Below, piece by piece: positions 28,625-35,514 of a stretch of DNA of 64,000 bases. Source of the stretch: Saccharothrix luteola. GTDB taxonomy: Bacteria; Actinomycetota; Actinomycetes; Mycobacteriales; Pseudonocardiaceae. The DNA lies in NCBI RefSeq assembly GCF_020859565.1, contig NZ_JAJHUO010000009.1:216076-280075 (forward strand), in the 5' to 3' direction. The notes under the pieces were generated by a model that did no database searches, was not told the DNA's origin, and saw only the letters and a program-made list of their open reading frames with translations. The position numbers and the translations under genes are program-made. Positions within the stretch are counted from its first letter, which is position 1; the number at the start of each line of letters is the position of its first letter.

Positions 28625-30607
28625 TCACACCCGCCCGAGCACAGGCGTCGGCCGCGTGGCCATGGACCGTGCGACACGTCGGCCTTCGAGGACGGCCTGG
28701 TGCACCGTGCGCGGCGCGACGCAGTCACCCGCCGAGGGCAGTCCGGCCGGCGTCGGAGCGGGCAGCCGGTGCCCGCAGTGCACCACCACCGCGCAGTCCA
28801 CAGTGGACTCCACGCCGGTGATGACGTTCACCAGCTCCGCGCGCCCGTCGAGCACCCGGCGCAGCATCGCCCGCTTGTGCAGCCGCACGCCCGCCACCTG
28901 CAACCGGGTGTTGGCCGCGGCCAGGTCACCGATGATGGCGAGCTGGGTGGCGATCACCGGGTCCTGCGTGACGATGGCGGTGTCCCGACCAGCCGCCGCC
29001 AGCAGTTCCGCCGTGCCCGCACCGGTCCAGTCGCCGACGGGGTCCACCACCAGCACCGGCCCGGCGGGTACGAGGTCGTCCACTCGCGCGCCTGCGGCGA
29101 GTCCCGCCAGCAGGTCGCGCGTCTCGACCACGGGCCCGTCGGACGTGTACGCCCGCGGTCCGGCGACCGACCCGGTGGCGAGAAGTACAGGGGTCGCGGG
29201 GTCGAGGTCGGAGAGGTCGACACGGGTCCCGGTCTCGACCCGCACGCCGAGCCGCCGCACCTCCCGCTCCAGCCACTGAGCCAACTCCGCCAGCCGCGAC
29301 CGCCCGGCGAGCTGCGCCGCGACCGACAACGTCCCCCCGAGCCTGTCCTCCTGCTCCACCAACCGCACGGAACGCCCGCGCAACGCCAACACCCGCGCCG
29401 CCTCCAACCCGGCGGGCCCGCCACCGACCACCAGCACCTCATCCGACGCCGAACCCGAACCCGCGCGCCCGTTCGAACCCGAACCAGGCCAAGGCAGGTC
29501 CACCGCCGGCTCTTCGCCCTCGTACCCGCTGCTCGGCTCGCCCAGGCAGCTCACCCGCGGGTTGCGGCTGTCACGCACCCGGCAGAACTGGTTGCACAGC
29601 ACGCAAGGCCGGATGCGCTCCGGCGTCCCCGCCCGCACCAGCGACACCAGGCGCGGCTCGGCGATCTGCGCCCGGGTCATCTCCACCAGGTCCGCCGTGC
29701 CGTCCTCGATCCCCGCACGCGCCGCGCCCGGGTCGACCACGCTGCCCTGCCACACGACGGCCGCACGCCCCGACACGGCCTCGCGAACCGCCCGGCACAG
29801 CCCCGCGTTGAACCCGGGCTCGGTGTGCGAGTCGGGCCGCGTCGCGGACAGGTTCATCGCCGACCCGCGCACCGGCACCACGTAGTCGACCACGTCGGCG
29901 AAGCCGGCGAACGACGACACCGCGTGCTCCGGCGTGATCCCGGCCCACGGCGCCAGCTCGTCGCACGACAGCCGCAGTCCCAGCACCCGCCCGTCGCCCA
30001 ACTCGCCCCGCACCGCCGCCAGCACCTCGACCAGCAGCGCCGTCCGGTCCTCCCCGTAGCGGTCGCCGCGCTGGTTGGTCAGCCCGGAGAGGAACTGCCG
30101 CAGCAGGGAGTACTGCCCGGCGTCGACCTCCACCCCGTCCAGGTCGCACGCCACCGCCGAGGCCGCCGCCGCGGCGAACCCCGCCACGAGCGCCGCGATC
30201 TCGCGCTCCTCCACCTCGGCCGGCAGCTCGCGGCTCACCACGTCGGCCACCCGCGACGGCCCCCACAACGCCCGCTGCCCGTAGGCCGAACTGCCCTGCG
30301 AACCCGCGTGGCCCAACCCCGCCAGCACCAGCGCGCCGTGCGGACGGCACGCCGCGACCACCGCCCGCCACCCGTCGGCGCACGACATCGCCAGCGGCGC
30401 GCGTTCGTAGGGCCAGTCCGAGTCGTGCACGCTCGCCGTCTCGGTGACGATCAGCCCGGCCCCGCCGGCGGCCCGCCGCTCGTAGTACGCGACGTGCCGC
30501 TCGGACAGCGCGCGCCCGTCACCCAGGTTGGTCTCGTGCGGCCCGAACAGCACCCGGCTCGGCGCGGTCCTACCGGCCAGCGCGACCGGTCCGGTCAACG
30601 CGTTCAT
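28625..30607 (-). CDS. Mycofactocin-system FadH/OYE-type oxidoreductase, first copy
   Basis: The 660-residue paralogue of the next gene keeps the same order: FMN barrel with DLDGVEVDAGQYSLLRQFLS, GDRYGEDR and WQGSVVDPG; an iron-sulfur motif CVLCNQFC followed 11 residues later by another Cys; and a flavin/nicotinamide domain with VLVVGGGPAGLEAA near 385. A Ser/Gly-rich linker near 355-380 separates the halves. The two copies are clearly diverged, so they probably do different reactions. The ATG overlaps the mftC stop as ATGA. With mftD missing from the window, these FMN enzymes deserve attention as possible stand-ins, which is speculative. Confidence 0.88.
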   Translation of the reverse strand: MNALTGPVALAGRTAPSRVLFGPHETNLGDGRALSERHVAYYERRAAGGAGLIVTETASVHDSDWPYERAPLAMSCADGWRAVVAACRPHGALVLAGLGHAGSQGSSAYGQRALWGPSRVADVVSRELPAEVEEREIAALVAGFAAAAASAVACDLDGVEVDAGQYSLLRQFLSGLTNQRGDRYGEDRTALLVEVLAAVRGELGDGRVLGLRLSCDELAPWAGITPEHAVSSFAGFADVVDYVVPVRGSAMNLSATRPDSHTEPGFNAGLCRAVREAVSGRAAVVWQGSVVDPGAARAGIEDGTADLVEMTRAQIAEPRLVSLVRAGTPERIRPCVLCNQFCRVRDSRNPRVSCLGEPSSGYEGEEPAVDLPWPGSGSNGRAGSGSASDEVLVVGGGPAGLEAARVLALRGRSVRLVEQEDRLGGTLSVAAQLAGRSRLAELAQWLEREVRRLGVRVETGTRVDLSDLDPATPVLLATGSVAGPRAYTSDGPVVETRDLLAGLAAGARVDDLVPAGPVLVVDPVGDWTGAGTAELLAAAGRDTAIVTQDPVIATQLAIIGDLAAANTRLQVAGVRLHKRAMLRRVLDGRAELVNVITGVESTVDCAVVVHCGHRLPAPTPAGLPSAGDCVAPRTVHQAVLEGRRVARSMATRPTPVLGRV

Positions 30608-31791
30608 CGCGGCACTTCGAACCCGCTCAGCGGATTCGGGTCGCACGGGCGCAAGGCCGGCGCGGGCACGACGGCGGGCGGACCGAAGGTCACCTGGAGC
30701 GGCACCGCCTTGCGGCGCGAGTGGTCGACGTCCGACCGCGGCGCCGCGCCGACCGTGGCCAATGCGCGTTCGCCGTGCCCGCGCACGCACTCCGGGTCGG
30801 GCCCGTCCAGCGGCAGGCCGGTGAAGAACTTCGCCGCCATGCACCCGCCCTGGCACGAGTCGAACGCCGAGCACGACGAGCACGCGCCGCCGTCGGAGGG
30901 CTCCCGCAGCCGGGCGAACAGGTCGGACCCCCGCCACACCCCGGTGAAACCGCCCGGCTCGCGCACGTTGCCCGCCAGGAACTCCCGGTGGATCGCGAAC
31001 GGGCACGCGTAGACGTCGCCCACCGGGTCGACCAGGCACACCACCCGGCCGGCGCCGCACAGGTTGAGCCCCGGCAACGGCGTCGAGCCCAGCGCGTTGA
31101 GGTGGAAGAACGAATCGCCGGTGAGCACCCGGTCGCCGTTGGCCGACAGCCACTCGTACAGCCGCAACTGCTGCTCGGCGGTCGGGTGCAACTCGTCCCA
31201 CACGTCGGCGCCGCGACCGGACGGGCGCAGCCGGGTGATCCGCAGCTGCGCGCCGTGCTCCTCGGCGATGGCCGCGAAGTCGTCCAGCTGGCCGACGTTC
31301 TGCCGGGTCATCACCACGCTGATCTTGAAGTCGCGGAAGCCCTCGTCGCGCAGGTTCGCCATCGCCCGCAACGCCGTGGCGTACGAGCCGGGGCCGCGCA
31401 CCACGTCGTTGACCTCGGCGGTCGCGCCGTCCAACGAGATCTGCACGTCGACGTAGTCGGACGCGGCCAGCGCGCGGGCCCGGGCGCGGTCGATGCGCAC
31501 GCCGTTGGTGGAGAACTTCACCCCCACCTGGTGGTCCACGGCGTAGTCGACCAGTTCCCAGAAGTCGGGGCGCACGGTCGGCTCGCCGCCGCCGATGTTG
31601 ACGTAGAAGACCTGCATGCGCTGGAACTCGTCGATCAGCGCCCGGCACTCCTGGGTGCTCAGCTCCCGCGGGTCGCGCCTGCCCGACGACGACAGGCAGT
31701 GCACGCACGCCAGGTTGCAGGCGTAGGTCAACTCCCAGGTCAGGCAGATCGGGGCGTCCAGACCCAGCTTGAAGTGCTCGGACAGCTTCAT
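30604..31791 (-). CDS. mftC: Mycofactocin radical SAM maturase MftC
   Basis: MftC decarboxylates the precursor's C-terminal Tyr and cross-links it to the preceding Val. The 395-residue protein opens with the radical SAM cluster CNLACVHC near 25-32. It has the SAM-binding GGGEPTVRP and a SPASM domain whose Cys residues include those in GLNLCGAGR, YACPF, CSSCSAFDSCQGGC and PECVRG. The start MKLSEHFKLGLDAPICLTWELT is typical of the family. It follows mftB after 10 bases. The C-terminal 40 residues are rich in Pro and Arg and of unclear role. Confidence 0.96.
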   Translation of the reverse strand: MKLSEHFKLGLDAPICLTWELTYACNLACVHCLSSSGRRDPRELSTQECRALIDEFQRMQVFYVNIGGGEPTVRPDFWELVDYAVDHQVGVKFSTNGVRIDRARARALAASDYVDVQISLDGATAEVNDVVRGPGSYATALRAMANLRDEGFRDFKISVVMTRQNVGQLDDFAAIAEEHGAQLRITRLRPSGRGADVWDELHPTAEQQLRLYEWLSANGDRVLTGDSFFHLNALGSTPLPGLNLCGAGRVVCLVDPVGDVYACPFAIHREFLAGNVREPGGFTGVWRGSDLFARLREPSDGGACSSCSAFDSCQGGCMAAKFFTGLPLDGPDPECVRGHGERALATVGAAPRSDVDHSRRKAVPLQVTFGPPAVVPAPALRPCDPNPLSGFEVPR

Positions 31792-31801
31792 CGCGCGCCT
31801 T

Positions 31802-32089
31802 TCAGCGAGGTGGTGGGCCCGGCGGGCGCGGTTCGATCGTGCCCGCCTCGGCGAGCCGGGCGAGAGCCGCCAAGTACGTGCGGTGCTCCTCGGGGCCGAC
31901 CTCCGCGGCCACGAGCGCGGCGGCGGCGGAGGGGTGGTGCTCCAGCGAGCGCACCACCTCGACCAGCTTGGTCGACTTGAGGAACGACAGCCGACGGGTG
32001 CCGAAGTGGTAGGCGAGCGCGCCGAACGGTTCCGGGCGCAGCGCGAGCGCGGGCGAGCAGCGGTACGGGCGGTCCGGGTCGAATTCCAT
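31802..32089 (-). CDS. mftB: Mycofactocin precursor chaperone MftB
   Basis: MftB is a small PqqD-like peptide chaperone that binds the MftA leader and delivers it to MftC. The 95 residues include the family pattern AYHFGTRRLSFLKSTKLVEVV near 27-47 (core FGTRRLSFL) and an alanine-rich C-terminal helix. It lies between mftA and mftC with gaps of 9 and 10 bases. An overlapping frame in the same place is a shadow, because only this frame has the conserved pattern. Confidence 0.92.
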   Translation of the reverse strand: MEFDPDRPYRCSPALALRPEPFGALAYHFGTRRLSFLKSTKLVEVVRSLEHHPSAAAALVAAEVGPEEHRTYLAALARLAEAGTIEPRPPGPPPR

Positions 32090-32098
32090 CCGGTCGAC

Positions 32099-32212
32099 CT
32101 AGTAGACGCCGCACATGCCGTCGATCGACACGTCCTCGACGAGCAAGTCGGCTTCCACCAACGCGTTGTCGGCGTCGTTCTGCGGAATTGAGGTGTCCTG
32201 GGTGCCGCTCAT
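32099..32212 (-). CDS. mftA: Mycofactocin precursor peptide MftA
   Basis: This 37-codon gene is too short for routine gene calling. The peptide begins MSGTQDTSIPQNDADN, continues through an acidic helix-forming leader and ends IDGMCGVY directly before the TAG stop. That C-terminal octapeptide is the hallmark of mycofactocin precursors: the final Val-Tyr pair becomes the cofactor core through MftC and MftE. GAGGAG lies 8 bases before the ATG. mftB follows 9 bases downstream. The assignment is essentially certain from the signature plus neighbours. Confidence 0.97.
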   Translation of the reverse strand: MSGTQDTSIPQNDADNALVEADLLVEDVSIDGMCGVY

Positions 32213-32507
32213 GCCGTGCTCCTCGGATCGGCTGCTCAAACCGGTTCAGTGGACGACTGTAACCAGGGGTCGCAGGAGTGCCTAGCCCCTAGTCCCCTTA
32301 CCCCGACAGGGGATTGCGGGCGTCACGGGAACACCGGGCCGCTAGGGGGTCGAATGTCTTCCCCGGGCTGCCGGGGAAGGGTAGACAGTTGCCGGGTGTT
32401 AATGCTCCGACGGGTGTTCGCGCGTTCCGACGCGGAACGCCGGAACCGGTGGTCGCGGCACCCGTCCGACGAATTGTTCGTTCACAGCGATGGCAGGAGG
32501 CCGCACA
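32213..32507. other. Divergent region between mftA and the mycofactocin-coupled SDR
   Basis: This 295-bp region has no gene. It carries the probable mftA promoter, a cluster of C-runs with TA (CCCCTA at 32286-32291, then CCCCTTA at 32294-32300), GCTAGGGGG at 32341-32349, and a perfect 9-bp hairpin (CTTCCCCGG with CCGGGGAAG, loop GCTG) at 32358-32379. The hairpin is 129 bases before the SDR start and could be an operator. No mftR-type regulator gene is nearby. Confidence 0.5.
32256..32285 (-). promoter_or_regulatory. Putative mftA promoter with CTAGGCAC at -35
   Basis: On the minus strand TACAGT (32256-32261) is a good -10 box, and CTAGGCAC (32278-32285) lies 16 bases upstream at the -35 position. 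The predicted transcript would start near 32249, giving a leader of about 37 bases before mftA. CTAGGCACTCCT nearly repeats a sequence upstream of the luciferase-like gene at 3517-3528. Confidence 0.45.
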
Positions 32508-33356
32508 ATGGGCCGCGTTGAAGACAAGGTCGTGCTCATCACGGGCGCGGCGCGTGGGCAGGGTCGCAGCCACGCGGTGCGGCTCGCCGAGGAGGGCGCC
32601 GACATCATCGCCCTCGACCTCTGCGAGGACCTCCCGGGTATCGACTACCCGATGGCCTCGGAGGAGGACCTGGAGGAGACCGCCCGCCTGATCGAGAAGG
32701 CCGGGCGTCGGGCGTACACCGCGAAGGTCGACGTGCGGGACCGCGCCGCGCTCCAGCAGGCGATCGACGCCGGCGTGGCGGAGCTCGGCAAGCTGGACGT
32801 GGTGATCCCGAACGCGGGCATCGCGCAGCTCGGCCCGGGCCGTCCGCTCAGCACGTTCACCCAGATCGTCGACATCAACCTGACGGGTGTGCTCAACACC
32901 GTGCACTCGTCGCTGTCCTACCTGCAGCCCGGCTCGTCGGTCATCATCGTCGGCTCCGCGGTCGGCCTGATGCCGGGTCACGGCGACCCCGGCCCGATGG
33001 GCCCCGGCGGCGCGGCGTACTCGGTCGCCAAGCAGACCCTGGTGCTCTACACCAACATCCTCGCCACGCAGCTGGCGCCGATGAGCATCCGGATCAACGC
33101 GGTGCACCCGTCCAACGTCAACACCGCGATGATGCACAACCCGTCGATGTACAAGATCTTCCGGCCGGACCTGGAGGAGCCCACCCCGGAGGAGGGCGTG
33201 CAGGGCTTCTTCGCGTTCCACGCCATGCCGATCCCGTTCGTGGAGCCGGAGGACGTCTCGCACGCCGTCCTGTACCTCGCATCGGACGAATCGCGCTACA
33301 CCACCGGCACGCACCTGAAGATCGACGCCGGCGCATTGGTCAAGCAGGGCAAGTGA
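32508..33356 (+). CDS. Mycofactocin-coupled SDR family oxidoreductase
   Basis: The 282-residue SDR starts MGRVEDKVVLITGAARGQGR. It has the long loop after the cofactor motif (LDLCEDLPGIDYPMASEEDL) that defines the subfamily with non-exchangeable NAD(H) dependent on mycofactocin. Catalytic residues are Ser in VGSAVG and Tyr/Lys in AAYSVAKQT. The C-terminus TGTHLKIDAGALVK is typical. AGGAGG lies 7 bases before the ATG, which settles the start. It is divergent from mftA and so likely a client dehydrogenase expressed with the cofactor; the substrate is unknown. Confidence 0.92.
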   Translation: MGRVEDKVVLITGAARGQGRSHAVRLAEEGADIIALDLCEDLPGIDYPMASEEDLEETARLIEKAGRRAYTAKVDVRDRAALQQAIDAGVAELGKLDVVIPNAGIAQLGPGRPLSTFTQIVDINLTGVLNTVHSSLSYLQPGSSVIIVGSAVGLMPGHGDPGPMGPGGAAYSVAKQTLVLYTNILATQLAPMSIRINAVHPSNVNTAMMHNPSMYKIFRPDLEEPTPEEGVQGFFAFHAMPIPFVEPEDVSHAVLYLASDESRYTTGTHLKIDAGALVKQGK

Positions 33357-33367
33357 AGTCGTGAGCG

Positions 33368-33407
33368 CCCGGTGGCGGGGTGGCCGTTGACGCCACCCGC
33401 CACCGGG
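33368..33407 (+). terminator. Terminator after the mycofactocin-coupled SDR
   Basis: CCCGGTGGCGGG pairs with CCCGCCACCGGG with one bulged base, starting 12 bases after the stop codon. Confidence 0.7.
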
Positions 33408-33613
33408 TCGCCGCCCACTGGAGCAATTGTCGCGATTTCGCGCAATGGCGTCCGAGGAGTTCCCGAGTCAAGTGGACGGCGAATTCTCGGACAACCCCTA
33501 CCGGGTTCATCCACGCAGTGATCGGGGTGGTCGACGCCGTGCGTCGCCGCCCACCGCCGGCGACCGGTCGAAACCGGGAATCACGGCGCGGCCGACCTGT
33601 TCTGCGCTCCGTG

Positions 33614-33643
33614 TTGACGCTGTGCGAAGGCCGGACCTAGCCT
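33614..33643 (+). promoter_or_regulatory. Promoter of the GH76 gene
   Basis: TTGACG (33614-33619) and TAGCCT (33638-33643) are separated by 18 bases, a standard sigma-70-like arrangement. The rest of the 343-bp gap before the gene holds only the SDR terminator and the operator described next. Confidence 0.6.
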
Positions 33644-33644
33644 C

Positions 33645-33666
33645 GGTGTGAGAGCGTTCTCACACC
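33645..33666. promoter_or_regulatory. LacI-type operator over the GH76 transcription start
   Basis: The 22-bp site is a palindrome broken only at the central pair; its core is TGAGAGCGTTCTCA, a LacI/GalR-family operator form with the central CG. It begins one base after the -10 box, where a repressor would block transcription. No LacI-family gene is in the window, so the regulator is encoded elsewhere. Confidence 0.65.
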
Positions 33667-33699
33667 CTGTCGGCCACCCACTCCCGTGGGGGAGGTCCC

Positions 33700-35244
33700 G
33701 TGCTGAACACCGTCGTTCAAGCATCCCTGCTCCTGTCCTTCGTGGTCTTGCCGGCCGGATCGCCGACTCCACCGGATCCGGTCACCGCGCCTCCGTCGGC
33801 CAACACCGTCTGCGACAGCTACTGCGACGACCGCGACCCCGCCTTGCCGCCGAGCGCGCACCGGTCGCCGTCCCGGCCGTCCGCCGAGTCCCGGTCGATC
33901 GCCGCGGGACCGGTCTGCAACCTCCACTGCGACGGACGCGACCCCGCCCTCTCCGCGGGCGAGCGCGTCGCCCAGGCCGTGCCCGTCGGCGCACGCCGGG
34001 TCGCGTTGCACTTCGACGGCACCGAGACCATGGGCTGGGCGGTGATCTCCGGCGGCGGTCAGGGCGACGAGGTCTGGCTCGACCGCTCCTACGACGCCGG
34101 GGTCACCTGGCAGCCCAAGCTCGGCTCGACCACGACGCCGGCGGGCTACGGCGGCTGGCGCACGTCCATGCACAACGTGGACGACTGGGCGAACCTCGGC
34201 GTCGGGCTGCTGCGGGCCTGCGGCCGCCCGGCCGGGTCGTCGTCCATCGCCTGCACGAGCTGGTACCGCACGACGTGGAACGCCGGGAACCGCGCCACCG
34301 CGGCGGCCACCGCCCTGATGCAGCGGTACAACCTGACCACCGGCCTGTTCGACACCACCGGCTGGTGGAACGCCGCCAACGCGCTCAACGCGATCATCGA
34401 CAACGCGCGGGTGAGCGGCATGGGCAGCTACCGGTACGCCATCGCGCGGACCTACGACCTCAACCGGACCGCCTGGGCCGGCAACTTCATCAACGAGTAC
34501 AACGACGACGTCGCGTGGTGGGGCCTGGCGTGGATCGCCGCCTACGACCTGACCGGCGACCGCCGCTACCTCGACACCGCCCGCGCCGGCGCCGACCACG
34601 TCCACCGGTACTGGGACCAGGTCTGCGGCGGCGGCATCTGGTGGACGTCGAGCCGGACCTACAAGAACGCCATCGCCAACTCGCTGTACGTCCAGCTCAA
34701 CGCCGCGTTGCACAACCGGTTGCCCGGTGAGACGACCTACGTGCAGCGCGCCCGGGACGGCTGGAGGTGGTTCGAGAACAGCGGGATGGTCAACGCCTCG
34801 AACCTGGTCAACGACGGTCTCGTCACCTCCACGTGCCGCAACAACGGCCAGACGCCGTGGAGCTACAACCAGGGCGTGCCACTGGCCGCGTTGACCGAGC
34901 TGCACCGCGCCACCGCGGACCCGGCGTACCTCGCCAGGGCGCGCACGCTGGCCGACGCGTCGACGACGAGCACGGCGCTCAACCCCGGCGGGATCGTGTT
35001 CGACAACGGCGGCGGCGGTGACGTGCCGTCGTTCAAGGGCGCCTTCGTGCGCGGGCTCGGTCAGCTGAACCGGGCGTTGCCGGACCGCCCGTACACCGCC
35101 TACCTCACGAGGCAGGCGGACACGGCCCACGCGCGCGACCGGTCCAGCAGCGACTCCTACGACCAGCCGTGGGCCGGGCCGTTCCAGCGCAGCGACGCGG
35201 CGCGCCAGCACAGCGCGGTGGACCTGATGAACGCCGCGAGCTGA
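33700..35244 (+). CDS. Secreted GH76-family (alpha-1,6-mannanase-like) glycoside hydrolase
   Basis: The 514-residue protein starts with a signal peptide (MLNTVVQASLLLSFVVLPAG). A linker holds two similar Cys-paired segments, CDSYCDDRDPAL near 38 and CNLHCDGRDPAL near 73. The GH76 alpha-barrel follows. The catalytic Asp pair of GH76 is visible in NEYNDDVAWWGLAW near 267-280. Other GH76 marks are FDTTGWWNAANALNAI and WWTSSRTYKNAIANSL. Such enzymes cut alpha-1,6-mannan of fungal or actinobacterial walls. The GTG start follows GGGGGAGG. The duplicated Cys motif is unexplained and may bind metal or form disulfides. Confidence 0.9.
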   Translation: MLNTVVQASLLLSFVVLPAGSPTPPDPVTAPPSANTVCDSYCDDRDPALPPSAHRSPSRPSAESRSIAAGPVCNLHCDGRDPALSAGERVAQAVPVGARRVALHFDGTETMGWAVISGGGQGDEVWLDRSYDAGVTWQPKLGSTTTPAGYGGWRTSMHNVDDWANLGVGLLRACGRPAGSSSIACTSWYRTTWNAGNRATAAATALMQRYNLTTGLFDTTGWWNAANALNAIIDNARVSGMGSYRYAIARTYDLNRTAWAGNFINEYNDDVAWWGLAWIAAYDLTGDRRYLDTARAGADHVHRYWDQVCGGGIWWTSSRTYKNAIANSLYVQLNAALHNRLPGETTYVQRARDGWRWFENSGMVNASNLVNDGLVTSTCRNNGQTPWSYNQGVPLAALTELHRATADPAYLARARTLADASTTSTALNPGGIVFDNGGGGDVPSFKGAFVRGLGQLNRALPDRPYTAYLTRQADTAHARDRSSSDSYDQPWAGPFQRSDAARQHSAVDLMNAAS

Positions 35245-35371
35245 CCGGGCCACGGCAACCGCGGAGCGGGCCGGGAACGCGGGTGCGCCGATCTGCCGAT
35301 CGTGCTGCACCCGAATGTCGGCAGTCGTGCACTGGTTCGCAGCACTTTCGTAATTTCCGTACGGTCTTTCG

Positions 35372-35400
35372 TTGACTCTGTACAAAAGTCGCCTTACGGT
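35372..35400 (+). promoter_or_regulatory. Promoter of the secreted propeller gene
   Basis: TTGACT (35372-35377), 17 bases, TACGGT (35395-35400). The -10 surroundings, CTTACGGTCGCC, are almost repeated at the Gfo/Idh operon promoter (CTTACGGTTCGCC near 52137). The 270-bp gap otherwise shows no gene. Confidence 0.55.
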
Positions 35401-35514
35401 CGCCTAGCCGGATGTGACCTGGCTAACACGCCGGCTCCCAGGGGTCCCTGCCCCCGAACCCCCTTGCCGAGTCGAGTCCCCTGCTCACCGGCTTAGTTCA
35501 AGGGAGAACACCCG

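Noticed and set aside
31788..32114. Alternative frame overlapping mftB
   Set aside because: It lacks the PqqD-like pattern seen in the 95-residue MftB frame and overlaps the mftA stop.
20426..33356. mftD, mftG or mftR within the mycofactocin region
   Set aside because: No lactate-dehydrogenase-like FMN protein, GMC oxidoreductase or TetR-type regulator can be found on either strand.
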